DNA of 64,000 nt from Platynereis dumerilii (GCA_026936325.1 JAPTHN010000016.1:806001-870000), one strand, 5' to 3'; positions 42,539 to 55,315 are shown, numbered from the stretch's first letter. The notes: a model not told the origin generated them from the sequence alone. Translations and numbers: made by a program.

Positions 42539-42905
42539 ACAAACGGTATTGAGACAGACCTGTATGTGATAGTGTTTAGAATGAAAGTGTTGTGTCTCAC
42601 AAAATGACTTGAGAGAAGTCATAATTATTCACTGTAAAAAATGATAATCACACAAAAACTCTGAATGGTTTTTCGGCCTGTCATCAATGTCATTCCAATT
42701 AGGGTTTGTGGATTGTCATGCATGCAATTGGTCTTTGGGAAAGCGAACTTCTATGCAAAAAAGAGCATTTTGTACTTTATAAAACCATTTGAGTCTAACA
42801 TTTTTTGACATCATGCTTTTACTCTTAGTTGGATTTGTCCGACCTGTGATGGCTGTGTTTGTTGTTTATAAATGAAAAGTGTGATGCTAACGTGAAATAA
42901 GATTG

Positions 42906-43057
42906 CAGGGGCGTATCTAGTAATGGTGTGAGGGGGGGGGAATATATGAGGTGAATATAGGGCGCTGCGCGGCTTTTCCTATCTCTTCCATGTTAATTTT
43001 TGACCTGACGGGGGGGGGGGGGCATGGCCCAATGCCCCCCCCCTAAATACGCCACTG
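42906..43057. mobile_element. nested hAT MITE, 152 bp, 8-bp TSD
   Basis: Starts CAGGGGCGTATCTAG and ends CTAAATACGCCACTG. It is flanked by TAAGATTG at 42,898-42,905 and 43,058-43,065. It has a G-run and C-run interior. It inserted after the 2.56-kb element was already in place. Confidence 0.85.
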
Positions 43058-44599
43058 TAAGATTGGATCAGTAGGAAGTAGCGCTCATGCATGTTGCTAC
43101 CCGGTAAGGAAGGAAGGGAACTGTGAGAATGTAAGAATGGTTAAGAGAATGAAAGGGATGCATTCTAATGTTATAGGCCTAAATAGTCAGGGTATGAATT
43201 CGACGTGTATTTATATATCTGTATATGTTTTACCTCTGTATTTAGATGTATTGAATTATAATTTTTGTCAAACTATCTAAATTGATGTATCTGTTTTCAA
43301 TAGGTATGATCCAAAATTGGACTCGACTTGTGGAAAATAAATTGTTAAAGCTTACAAAATGGGCATTAGAAAATTAGTGCTGGACGTGATAGAAAAGGTG
43401 ATAAATTAATGTGCTTTTGACCACAGTGACTGTAGCACTGTAATGTTATAAATTCCATTTGAGGATGATTGAGGATGAAGTGTTTGATGTGACGCTTCAA
43501 TAGCAATCTGACCCTCTGTAGGGCTATAGCAATCAGGCACTGTTCAGCAGTCAATGAAAAAATCTGTTATTGTTAATAGCAATCAGAGACGCTTGTTACT
43601 CTCAAACAGTTGTTGAAAGCATATGCATGGACCAATTGAGATTGGAGGGCTGGCAGCAGCAGGCTGATTATGCAGCAGGCAGTTGCTTTGCTTGCAGCTG
43701 GCGTCCTCTGGAGGAGATGGGTGAGGGCCTCTGGCGGAAAATGTCCACAGGAGGTGTCGCCACGTAGGGGGGAAATAAGGTGAGTGGTGGAATGTACGGT
43801 TACGGTCGTTGCCGTAATAGATACGGGTGTAACGTAAAAAATCCTTAGAAGTGATGGAAATAGGAGGATTGGTGCAAGGAGGCATGGATCCATGGCGATT
43901 TGAGGATGTGCATAGAAAAAGAAAGTGTTGGGAAACAACAAAAATATAGCTAGGATTCCATTGGGGGTCAATCATGGATGAATTAGCATTGTATCTGCAT
44001 TAATTTCTAAAGAACTGACACGTCAAAATATAAGACAACTAGGTAACCAAAAACTCTGAGGTGGGACCTGGGCCCTTTTAATTCTCTATTGTCGGTTTGA
44101 TACAATTATAGAATATAGATCTATACATTAATATGGGACCTGGGATACATGACGTCACAGCGCTGTTTTCTTAATTTCTGTACTCATTTTTTACTTTTCA
44201 TCATTCTCAAATAGCCCTCAGCATGCATTGCCGTTTTCTCTATCCATAAAAACCGAATGCAGCTCTATAATCCCTCTAACTTTTACAATCCTTCAATGAT
44301 GCTTTCCAAGCGAGTGCTGTTTTCACCGCCATGTTTGTTTTGGTCAAGTTGACTGAGGGCTTTAATTGAGTACATTGTACTTCTCAATCTACCCTGGTAC
44401 CTAATTTCACATAAATCAGACAGGCAATAGCCAATGATATATTTAGCTGAAACAAGAATATAAGATCTGTCCACTAAACCAACATAAATTTTCAACCGAT
44501 GATCAGCCCTACTAAATTACGTCCGATGGCGCGGGTAGGGGCCCCGGCCTTCCTGATCCTAGGCGCCCCACAACCTCTAGTTGAGCCCCTGTCTGTATT

Positions 44600-45055
44600 A
44601 GGCCTAAGTACTAGCTCCTACTCCATCTGTAAACTTTATATATGTTCATGTACCTAGTACTACCTACCACTATAATCAATTAATAAATACAAAATACAAA
44701 TACATAGGCCTATATTCAAACGTAAAACACCTCATAACACTAAATCATTGTTACGCTCCATAATTTTCAACAATTAACTATAATTTATTCAATATACACA
44801 GTTGCTTCACTATTTCATAATGTCATTTTCTAATAATCCACCAACAGAGTCCCTGTCTCAAGCAACTTACAAATCACATAGGTACAATAAATAATAGATA
44901 ATAATTTAAATATATAAATTTTGTATACCATCAAGTCCATATATATGTGTGCTCTAAAAGGGTTGATATAATAAATAGATAGCTACTTAGGTACATAGAT
45001 AGATAGCCATTACCCATCTATATAGATGGATAGAAAAGAATAAGAAAGATGGCAG
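44600..45055. other. no gene seen
   Basis: AT-rich DNA leading into a microsatellite. Nothing recognised. Confidence 0.3.
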
Positions 45056-45115
45056 ACATATTTATATAAATAGACAGATGAATAAACAGATAGATAAATA
45101 GATAAATAGATAAAT

Positions 45116-45178
<63 letters not shown>
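45056..45178. repeat. (GATA)n microsatellite
   Basis: Pure GATA run from about 45,115, with imperfect AAATAGATA units before it. Confidence 0.9.
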
Positions 45179-46500
45179 CTGTGCATCATTAAAAACGCAA
45201 CATTGCGAAACGGCTTAAAATGGAACTTCGTCTTAAAGTATCAAAATGAAAGTTTGCACACGCCTAGGAGTTATCATCAGCTGGTATATTATGACAATTT
45301 TCACACTTCTAAGTGCAATACTTTTGTGTCAAATTAAATCGTCGTGACTGCTGTCGAAAATGCAAGTCACAAAATACCAAGATATCATGATCATTAATTT
45401 CAATAACTTTCTTCTTCTTTTGGCAATATGTTTTGGAAAGTTTACCATTTTACTTGCTTGAAGGGATGGGAAAAAGTGAAATTTGACTCAACCACTATTA
45501 AAGATGATCAAATTAATAAAATGTAAGAGTCAATGCTGCCCTGTCCCCTACAGGAGCTTTTTGTCAAAAGTTTTGATAAGGAATGAGTATCTATGTGTAT
45601 GTTTCTATCCTGGGCATGCATAAAAACTGCATTTTCAGTACTTCTGGTTCACATGTTTAATTTCCGGTTTGTAATTCATAAATCATTATTTTTTCATTCA
45701 CAATCAGCTTTTTCAAAAACGTTCATGGGGCAGCTTTTTTGAAGTCCTGTGCCTGTTATGCGAAAATTTCATAAGATGAATCCCATCCAATTTGCCACAA
45801 ACACTGTCACCCGAAAAGGAGTGGAAATACTCTTTCAAAGGCATTGGAGTAGGAGTACGTCCCTTTGAAAAAAAAGCTCTCACCCAGCAGAGAAATGATC
45901 ACTCCATGTACTGAATGATTGCTGTTCAGCCAAAATGTATCTTCTATACTCCTTGAGGTGTCTGAATGACCCTTCTCTGCTAAAACATCATACCCAAGAA
46001 AGTAATTTGGTTGTGCATTTACACTTTGGGTTATAATTTTAGGTCCCAGTGCTCTACACCCAAAAAGGCGTAAAATTGTGTCATTTAGGGTTCTCAGTGA
46101 AACTAATATTTTCTTTGATGTGTTTTCCATTGAATTTTAAAAACTTAAGTTTCAAACAGAATTCACTAATACGAGCACTCTGTTGCCGAAAGTGAATCAT
46201 TTTTCATGAAAGTTCCTAGTATGGCTTTAAGACCATACGTGAGGTCTGTGCCAGATTTGATAATTATTGAACAATTAGAACTCAGAAAATTTAGTTCTTT
46301 AATGATGTTAGCTCTATTTCAAACTGCAACTTTCTTTTTCATTTTGTCTTACTGGGAATTACAAATGCAGAAATAAATGGAGAATGGTCTGTACTCTCTG
46401 CAAACAGACCTATAGATGCAGAAAATCGTGCATAGAAAATTAAGACTTTAAAGATAGCAAGGAGGAGTCAAATGAAACAACAATAATCCCAGAACACCCC
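45179..46500. other. unclassified DNA, no gene
   Basis: Starts with ACTGTGCATCATTAAAAACG immediately after the GATA tract, which looks like a transposon end, but no matching inverted end was found. Other frames here are short and unlike proteins. Confidence 0.3.
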
Positions 46501-46514
46501 ATCACTGCTTAGAA

Positions 46515-46612
46515 ATGTACAATAAAAGCTTTCTAGCCAGAGCACCACATTTATGGCAAAACATGCCTCAAGATGTGAAAGATAAAATAACCATAAAATC
46601 TTTCAGTTAATC
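46515..46612 (+). pseudogene. LINE C-terminal fragment
   Basis: YNKSFLARAPHLWQNMPQDV then KDKITIKSFS and a stop (46,610) matches the short C-terminal signature of L2/CR1-type LINE pol (SF.R.P.LWN.LP..V....S...F). Upstream RT sequence is not recognisable, so this is a 5'-truncated or decayed copy. Confidence 0.45.
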
Positions 46613-46743
46613 TGTTGCACAAATGAAATTACAACATTATTAACCATATATTTGTATTGAAAGTGAAATAGACTGTGGTCGGTACAGGCCCTCCAACTCG
46701 AACAAGCGGGACCTGACCTGTGTAATTTGTTATATTGCTTTCA

Positions 46744-46950
46744 GCTGTCTGGGCTATTCCGATTCTGCCGTTCAACTTTGACCAGATGAGGGATAGTCCA
46801 GGGCAGCACGTGTAAAAAATCATATCTATTCATGTGCTGTAATGTAGTCATACATATTATATCTTAGGTAAAGCATAGGCTGTCCTGGCTATTCCAACTC
46901 TGCAGTTCAACTTTGAACCGGATGAGGGATAGCACAGGACGCCAAATGTG
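46744..46950. repeat. 137-bp tandem duplication
   Basis: GGCTATTCCGATTCTGC with GTTCAACTTTGACC and GATGAGGGATAG recurs about 137 bp later with small changes. Confidence 0.75.
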
Positions 46951-47898
46951 AAATGTACCAATTCATGTTGTGAGTATTATGTTATATTGTCGCGTCTCGA
47001 TTTGAAGTATATGAATGTGCCATTTAATGTATTTTTATGTGTATATATTTATAATAATTATTGTAATTTTTGTGTATATTTTATGCTTTATGTAAGAACT
47101 TCAGTTGTATAAATAAACATATCTTCTAAGTGTTAAGTGGAATAAAATTATTTTAAGATCATTTGGTCGGCCCCTCAGAATGGCCTTTTGGAATAGATAG
47201 ACATGTGCCCAAACTTCATATATCTTCAAAAACCATGCTGACTGATTAGATAGGAATTAAGACTGCTTGACCAGCATAATATATTTATATGGAAATGCAG
47301 GTCTGTAGCTCTGACCTGGCGGATATTTTTTTCAGATGAGATGAGGTCACAAAACCAAAACTTGGCTTAGTTGAATGCTTATAAGTAACCATGCAGCTTG
47401 GAACAGCTTGGATATGAGTACAAGCTGGTGAAGACTAAAAACTGACTTCGATAACTTCTCGTTTTCATGGAGATGCTCTTTGAAAAGGACGGGGCCTATA
47501 TTTGATAGAGGTTTCAACAGCTGAGGGAGAAGCTGAAACCTGTGATATCAGATCTAATTCACGAAGTCGAAATGTATTCTATAAGAATTTGATAGAAAGT
47601 ATGGGTCTCTGGGAAGAAAGTCTAAATTCATTTAAGTGTCCTTTTGCTAAAAAGGTAATATAAAAGCACTTTTCACCTTAAAGTGTAAACAAATTATTAA
47701 ATGTACAATTCCGTAGGACCTATCTAATCATAATAATAGTCATAGCAGGAATATCATCTCACTCATAAGGCTTTTTCCACTCAACCCGCAAAACCTTAAA
47801 TTACACTCCTAAGCCTGTCAATTAATCTGAATAGAAGTTCCCGATAGGGCAACTTTCACCTATCAACATTCATTATTTCCATAGTAACACAAATTTAT
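46951..47898. other. no gene seen
   Basis: AATAAACA near 47,112 after AT-rich DNA may be a polyadenylation signal of the LINE fragment at 46.5 kb. The rest is unremarkable. Confidence 0.3.
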
Positions 47899-48260
47899 AT
47901 TGAGAATTTGGCAAAAAAACATGTTTTTTCACATAAATATATCCCACCTGTGTATTTATCTGCCACAACAAGGGCTGTAATGCATTTAATATTAAAGGCC
48001 ATTGAATTCCGCATCTTTCGATATGCAGACTGACATTCTATGGCCAATATAACTACCCAGCTACCGGGTATTCCTATTGGGAGTTTGACAAAAACCACAT
48101 TTTCCATATACAAATATCGAACCTATATATTTCCCTGCCACATCAAGGCCAGTAATGATATCATATTGCAGGCCACTAAATTCTGCATCTTTTGCCACAC
48201 TGATTCCACTTCTATGTCCAATATAACTACCCATTTCCCAGAAATTCAGTTGCGTCATGC
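47899..48260. repeat. tandem duplication, about 180-bp unit, two copies
   Basis: CCAATATAACTACCCA recurs at about 48,042 and 48,220. Both units share GCAAAAAAACATGTTTT- or GACAAAAACCACATTTT-like starts and a TATTTMYCTGCCACA core. Confidence 0.75.
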
Positions 48261-48974
48261 ATTTAGAAAAAACATCTTTTCCAACATCTCCAGTCTCTCA
48301 GTGTTAGTAGTGCTGTACACCCTGCTGTGGTAGCTCCAAACAATCCACATTACTTCATCCAAGTGAAAGCTGACTGGAACCTGCAAATGGGAGCTACATG
48401 CCTTCACATTTCTCTAAACTGGCAAGAATCCCGAACTCGGCTCAATTTTTAAAAGCGACAAACCCCATCGGGTGAACAGCTAGTATTATTTATATTCTTC
48501 AATACACAAGTTTGTGCCAATAGGCTATCAGTTATTTTATAAATATCATTCATGGTCTTTAAAATGAATTATTCCCAGACTCATCAAGCCCTATGTTCAA
48601 TCTACATGTATCTATCAGAAATTTCCATCATATTATTTCAAACAATAATCATGGCAATGAAATACTGAATTAGGCATAAATCGAATCAATAGGACAACTA
48701 AAATTTGCACCAAGTGCAAGTAATATTTAAGAGAAGGTAATAGCTAAAAATATTAATGGTGGCATAATTTCACTTATTGACTTTGGGATGGACTGACTCT
48801 CTTAAATTGCAATACCTAGCTGTACCCTCTTATTCACTAATTGCATTAGTGTCTCATTTGTATTGACGTGTCAGTGTTAATTGGTATTGAAGCCAGTGTC
48901 AACTAGAATTGCAGTATCAGGATACTCTTGTCTAAATTGTAATCATAAATATTGCAGAGAGCAAATATAGGACC
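48261..48974. other. no gene seen
   Basis: 48,840-48,935 (TGTCAGTGTTAATTGGTATTG and GATACTCTTG) is matched in direct orientation at about 59,370-59,462, just outside the other end of the large inverted-repeat structure. Confidence 0.35.
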
Positions 48975-49105
48975 AATTCCGCAATTTACATATTCCGTTC
49001 CGCCGATTCTGCATTTTACAGATTCCGTTCCGCATTTTGCAGATTCCGCATTTTACAATTCCGTTCCGTCAAATACAGATTCCGTTCCGCGTTTTACAGA
49101 CGCCC
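48975..49105 (-). repeat. 15-bp minisatellite, inverted relative to 41,445
   Basis: About seven units of ATTTTACAGATTCCG or ATTTTACAATTCCGTTCCGC, the reverse of the GCGGAACTGTAAAAT unit at 41.5 kb. Confidence 0.75.
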
Positions 49106-49403
49106 GCAATACACATAGGGTCTTTTAAGCCCCGTTCACATATTAGCGATTTCTAATTGACACTTGTGTACGTCAAGGCCAGGGCAAACTCTCTGCAAGC
49201 ATTGTGCATTCAAGCATGACATGCCAGAGTCCACTTGGCGTCAACTCAGCCACTACCCTGCCATGCTCTGCGTAATATTCACGACGTCACAAATGATGCT
49301 TGTTTCACTTCAGCCTCTGTGTCGCAATGAGACACAGACTGTCACCAAGGTGACACACACGAGGTGGGACTCAGAGGTGTGGTTACTTGGCGACATGATT
49401 GAT

Positions 49404-50051
49404 AGGCCCCATTTAAGCATGTAACTCCCGGAACTCCTTGACGTCCTGCAACTCCCGCTATGTCCCACTAACTCCTGCTAACTCCCGCTAACTCCTGCTA
49501 ACTCCCGTAACTCCCGCTAACTCCTGCTAACTCCCGTAGCTCCCACTAACTCCCGCTAAATCCTGCTAACTCCCGTAACTCCTGCTAACTCCCGCTAACT
49601 CCCGAAACTCCCGAAACTCCCGCTAACTCCCACTAACTCCCGTAACTCCCACTAACTCCCGCTAACTCCCACATCTCCCGCTAACTTCCACTAACTCCTA
49701 TAACTCCTGCTAACTCCCGCTAACTCCTGCTAACTCCCATAACTCCCACTAACTCCCGCTAACTCCCACTAACTCCCGTAACTCCCACTACCTCCCGTAA
49801 CTCCCACTACCTCCAGCTAACTCCTGCTAACTCCCGTAACTCCCACTAACTCCCACTAACTCCCGTAACTCCCATTAACTCCCATAACTCCCACTAACTC
49901 CCGTACTTCCCACTAACTCCTGCCAGCTCCCACTAACTCCCGCTTACTCCCGCTAACTCCCGCTACCTCCTGCTAACTCCCGTAACTCCCATAACTCCCT
50001 GAAGTCCCAAATGGAGGCTCCGTTTGGGAGTTACATGCTTAAATGGGGCCT
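49404..50051. mobile_element. TIR element filled with an ACTCCCGCTA minisatellite
   Basis: The ends AGGCCCCATTTAAGCATG and CATGCTTAAATGGGGCCT are perfectly inverted, and the match continues through TAACTCCC. ATTGAT flanks both sides (49,398-49,403 and 50,052-50,057). Between about 49,436 and 50,000 the interior is roughly 50 copies of a 10-11-bp unit, TAACTCCCGC and variants. There is no coding. The array unit resembles the inner TIR (GTAACTCCC), so the array may have grown from the end itself. Confidence 0.8.
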
Positions 50052-50579
50052 ATTGATAACGCCAAGTGCACGTGGACTCAATGCAAGCAGGACGCTGACT
50101 AGGCGGCAACTGGACATATGTTTCCATGGAGACACCTATAAGTGTCAATGTATACGCACGTCTGTATACTTGTACATTGTGCTGGGTATACGATCTGTGT
50201 GCGTACAGTCTGTGTTCAATAAATGACATTCCTGACGCAGCCCTGTCTCCCAGAGAATTTCGACCAGCCCAATTTTTTTAATTCACCCCACATCCAGTCT
50301 GTGATAGCTGGCTTCACGCTTCATTGCACAGCGTCCACCTCACGTATAGTCTGGGAGCCAAGAGCTCAAAAGTGCTTTATTTAAGGATTTGGCTCACCCC
50401 GAAAGAGGGATGGACAATCTATACATCGTTGGAATCGTGAGAATCTCTAGATTATGGAACATGGGGATGCAGTTAAGAAAAGTGGTGCAATTTTTCACAA
50501 ATCGGTTACCATGGCAACCAAGTCATAATATTTTAACACTCATCATAACACTAGTAAAATGCATTTTTTAGGGATTTAG

Positions 50580-51970
50580 TCCATAGTTAGACTTCATCAA
50601 GCCAACCTGGCATGTACTACCTCAATTACTCATTTTTATGGTCATGTGACCTTTTTGGTCACATGACCATACTGACCACCATTTGAGGTCAAACCTCAGA
50701 AATAAGCATTTTTTCAAGAGTTCATACAGTATTTTTAACCGCTGTAGCTACAATAGTGCCAGTATGTGGATAAATTTAGTCTCACTGGAAAGCCCTTTTT
50801 ATAAGCTTCAAATTCACACAAAATTTATATACATATCCATGGAAACTGGTTGCCATGGCAACAAAGTTTGAAATGACACAAATTTGACTAGAAAATTGGA
50901 AAATTCATTTTTAGGGATTTACTTGACAGCCAGACTTCATTAAACCAAGCAGGCATGTACAACCATGATTAGGCATATTATTGGTCATGTGACCTTCTGG
51001 GTCACATGACCAAGGTGACCACAATTCAAGGTCAAACCTGAGAAATTGACATTTTATTAAGAGTTCATACAACATTTTCTACCACTGTAGCATCAATAAT
51101 TGTGCAATATGTACAAATGTGGTCTTGTTGGATAGCCCATTTTATAGGGTTTCATTACACATGTGATGTGTTTAAGTATCCATGGAAACTGGTTGCCATG
51201 GAAACAAAGTTCAAAATTACACAAATTTGACTTGAAAACTTGAAAATTCATTTTTAGGGACTTACTCCTCATCCAGACATCATTCAACCGTCCTGGCATG
51301 TACAACCATAATTATGCATATTATTGGTCATGTGACCTTCTGGGTCACATGACCAAGGTGACCACAATTCAAGGTCAGACCTGAGAAATTAACATTTTTA
51401 AAAGATTTCATACAACATTTTCAACCGCGGCAGCTGCAACAATTGCACAATATGCACAAATGTGGCCTTGTTGGATAGCCTATTTAATAGGACTTCATTG
51501 CACTCTTAATTCATATAAGTATCCATGGCAACCAGTTTCCAATGTTCATAATTACACAAATTTAACTTAAAACAGGAAAATTCATTTTTTAGGACTTACT
51601 CCACAGCCAGACTTATAATAAACAAACTGGGCTTGTACAACAACGTTGCACATTTTATTGGCCAAAAATTGACCGGTCACAGGGAAAGGTCCGTTTCAGA
51701 GAAAACACTCAACAGCCAGACTATATTCAGCCAACCAGGCAACTACTACCTCCATTATGAATTTTACTGGTCATGTAATGTCGTGGGTCAAATGACCATG
51801 CCTACCGCCAAATCAGGTCAAACCTAAAAAACATGCGTTTTATTCAAGATTTCAGACACCAGCCTTAATCACTACAGCAATAATATTGTTAATATATAAA
51901 TGCATACTTGGTACCATTGGAAAACCACTTTTATTAGTTTCAGTCTTTTATGTTAATTATGACTTGAAAC
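50580..51970 (+). repeat. 345-bp tandem repeat, left arm, four units
   Basis: GGTCATGTGACC-loop-GGTCACATGACC hairpins at about 50,640, 50,985 and 51,329 and a decayed one at 51,770 mark the units. Each also has TCCATGGAAACTGGTTGCC and AAATTCATTTTTAGGGA. A further diverged piece lies at 54,495-54,650, beyond a minisatellite. Confidence 0.85.
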
Positions 51971-52143
51971 GTTAAAAAAAAAAATTAAGAGTTGTGCTCT
52001 GCATCCAGACATTATTCAGTTAATCTGGCATGTGCTTCCACATAAGTTCAGTCTCAACAACAACAGAAACAATATATTAAACAGACACAGACTTGTTTCC
52101 TCCCTGGAATGCCCTTTTTATCGCTCCAATCTCACACTGTTAT

Positions 52144-52485
52144 CCCGGGGGGGGTACTTCGCGGACTTTTATATACGGATGCGCCACGGCAATTCTGAAA
52201 ACCAGAACCATTTTAATCCGGAACCAACGCCAAAACCACAAACCATTTTAATCCTTGAGAAAAAATTTTGGCAACCATTTTAGTCTTTATGATTCTGATA
52301 CCATTGGAATTGTCTTTTCAAGCCGATTCTAACGATACCAAATACGTTGGGGTGGCAAAACCAGGGACCAAATTAATCTGAATTGTCAAAAAACCAAAAC
52401 CATTTTAATCCAAAAAGGCCAAAAAACCATTACCATCCAGCGGCGCCTCTATATACACCTTTTCATAGTAAGTACCCCCCCCGGG
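52144..52485. mobile_element. TIR element, 342 bp, CCCGGGGGGGGTACTT ends, 8-bp TSD
   Basis: The ends CCCGGGGGGGGTACTT and AAGTACCCCCCCCGGG are perfect inverses. ACTGTTAT flanks both sides (52,136-52,143 and 52,486-52,493). The interior has repeated AACCATTTTAATCC words. The superfamily is not decided; an 8-bp duplication fits hAT, P or Zisupton-like families. Confidence 0.8.
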
Positions 52486-52653
52486 ACTGTTATCAACATT
52501 TAAGTACCCCTGCTAACTGACAGCTCCCATCACAAAGTTTAAAGTACGCACATTTTCCATTTTGTGTGTGAGATACCAACCTGATTTTCATAATAGCTGG
52601 TCACACATCAAGTTTGGTGGAATGAGACCTGTACATGAAATTTACATCTGAAC

Positions 52654-52745
52654 CAGTGGCACAGCTAGGCTTTTTCTCTGGGGGGCGGGGAGGGCGTGCC
52701 TGGGTGGCAAATGATCCTCAGTTTTCTCAAAAATACTAGACGGAA
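52654..52745. mobile_element. hAT left-end fragment
   Basis: CAGTGGCACAGCTAGGCTTT followed by TTCTCTGGGGGG and GGCAAATGATCCTCAGTTTT parallels the left end of the element at 391. No right end was found. Confidence 0.55.
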
Positions 52746-53034
52746 GTGTATTTCCATATGCGAGAGCAGGGGGTCTGCAGTGTCTGCTGGAATGCAGTAT
52801 GGGGTGCATGTTGTTGCCCTATACAATCTGGCCAGTATAGTTGGTGACTTCACCCTGTGACTGCTGGACTAATTTGGTAATAATTCCACATCAATATAAA
52901 ATAATCCAACAAAGACTAACATTAACGCCCTTATGTTTTCTCATTATTTACAAAGTGCTCTTAATATTGACGAATACTGAGCCTAAATAGAAGAATGCCA
53001 ATCGATTTTCAGGCTTTTATTTATTGGTAGGCTT

Positions 53035-54490
53035 CATGAAAAGATGAGCCTCATAGATTCACATCATTGGCTGACATCATAGATTGTCGCCATCACCTGA
53101 CATCATCGGCTGATATCATCCAGTGATATGACACGTCACTGACTGATGTCATCCTGTGATGTAATTGACTGGCCGACATCACTGACTGCCTGAAGTGACT
53201 GACTAATGTCACTGACTGATGTCACTGACTGATGTCACTGACTGATGTCACTGACTGATGTCACTTACTGATGTCACTGGCTAATATCATTGACTGATGT
53301 TGCTGGCTGATGTTAGAGCCGACAGCACTGGCTGACATCACTGACACCGACCCACATCACCGGCTACATCATCTACTGACATCACTGACTGATTTCACAA
53401 GCTGAAATCACCAGCTGATGTCACAAACTGATGTCACTAGCTGACATCACTGGATCAGGCTGACATCACTGGCTGACATCATGGACTGACATCATTGGCC
53501 GACATCAATGACATCATTGGCTGATATATTTGGCTGACATCACTGGCTGACATCATTGGCTGACATCACTGGCTGATGTCATCAACTGATGTCACTTACT
53601 GACATCACAGACTGACATTATTGGCTGAAATTACTTTCTGACGTCACCAGCTGATGTCATTAACTAACATCAGTGGATTACATCATCAACTGATGTCACC
53701 AACTGACATCACTGGCTGACATCATTGGTTGACATCACTGGGTGACTTCTATGGCTGACATCACTGGCTGATGTCATCAACTGACATCACCAACTGATGT
53801 CACTTCCTGACATCACAGACTGAAATCACTTTCTGACATTACTTGTTGACATCACCAGCTGATGTCACCAACTAACATCACTGGATTACATCATCAACTA
53901 ATGTCAGCAACTGATGTCACTGGCTGACATCATTGGCTGATATCACTGGCTGACATCATTGGCTGACATCACTGGCTGATGTCAACTGACATCACCAACT
54001 GATGTCACTGGCCAACATCACTGGCTGACATCACTTACTAATATCACCGACTGATCCTACTGGCTGACAACGACTTCACAGGCTGACGTCACTGGCTGAT
54101 GTCACCGGCTGGCAATACTTGCTGATGTCACCAGCTGATGTCAGCAACTAACATCACTGGATTACATCATCAACTAATGTCACCAACTGACGTCACTGGC
54201 TGACATCATTGGCTGATATCACTGGCTAACATCATTGGCTGACATCACTGGCTGATGCCATCAAATGACATCACCAACTGATGTCACTGGCCAACATCAC
54301 TGGCTGACATCACTTACTAATATCACCGACTGACCCTACTGGCTGACAACGACTTCACAGGCTGACGTCACTGGCTGATGTCACCGGCTGGCAATACTTG
54401 CTGATGTCACCAGCTGATGTCACTGACTGACATCATAGGATGACATCACCAACTGATGTCACTAGCTGACATCACCAGCTGATATCACCA
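53035..54490. repeat. 13-bp minisatellite, CTGACATCA/CTGATGTCA, about 1.45 kb
   Basis: Roughly 100 imperfect units such as GACTGATGTCACT and GGCTGACATCACT, switching between TGATGTCA and TGACATCA. Higher-order repeats occur (for example GACAACGACTTCACAGG at 54,065 and 54,346). No gene. Confidence 0.9.
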
Positions 54491-54719
54491 TCCCTAACCC
54501 TTACCCTGCCTTCAAATAAACCAACTGGGCTTATTCAACCACAATTGAATATTTCATTATCATGTGACCTTCTGGGTCAAATGACCATGCTGACCACTAT
54601 TCAAGGTAAAGCCTTGGAAATATGTAATTTTGCATCCAACGAACATATTTGGAAGAACTTATGTAATCACTTGGGTAAAATGTTGTTTGTCCGCCGGGCA
54701 GGTCGGAAGGCGTTCGGGC

Positions 54720-55315
54720 GGCGGGCAGATAGATTGTTTCCGGGCCTGTGCTTGGCCTCTATTGAGTGTTCATGGATGACATTTGGTACACACATAGCCT
54801 GTATGGTCTAGTTATGCCTTTTGATGGTTTTATTGGTGGATATTAAATACTTTTTGAAATAACTAAAACAATATATATAAAGTATTTTGTTTGTTTGGAG
54901 GCCAAGACTCAATGACTATTGCATGTACAAGGATGAAATTTGATACAGATGTGGCCTATATACAGTTGTGCCTTAATATGGTCTCATTGAGAGATATTCT
55001 ATACTTTTTGAAAAAATATATTACAATTTCTATTTCTTTTTTTGCCTAAGACTCAGTCACAATTGCACGTACATGGATAAAGTTTGGTTCAAGTATAATA
55101 AATGGTCTAGTTGTGCCTTTTAAAAGGTCTGATGGAGAATGTATACTTTTGAAATATTGAAAAAAAATAAAAGAAATAATTTCTGGCCAAAGACTCAGTC
55201 ACTATAGCATGTACATGGACAAAGTTTGGTACACATATTCGTGGTCTGACTGGTAGATATTCTATATTTTGTAATATTGATAAAAAATCTTTGAAATGAT
55301 TTTTTTTTTATTTCG
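54720..55315. repeat. 145-bp tandem repeat, four units
   Basis: ACTCAGTCACTATAGCATG-like starts with TACATGGAYRAARTTTGGT recur at about 54,760, 54,912, 55,050 and 55,190. This is the apparent centre of the large foldback. Confidence 0.75.

Larger units (their letters stand above)
42034..44591. mobile_element. hAT-like element, 2.56 kb, 8-bp TSD, two nested MITEs
   Basis: Starts CAGTGGCTCAACTA and ends TAGTTGAGCCCCTG. It is flanked by TCTGTATT at 42,026-42,033 and 44,592-44,599. The length could hold a damaged transposase, but none of the frames inside (for example those near 43,570-43,975) shows hAT motifs. Two smaller elements are inserted in it. Confidence 0.75.

Noticed and set aside
43573-43975. 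Two overlapping minus-strand frames of about 130 residues
   Set aside because: No transposase or host motifs; both phases open over the same DNA suggests chance inside the hAT-like element.
49436-50000. CRISPR-like array
   Set aside because: The units are contiguous 10-11-bp minisatellite copies with no unique spacers, in animal DNA.
53035-54490. CRISPR-like or coding repeat
   Set aside because: Short contiguous 13-bp units with orientation switches; a plain minisatellite.
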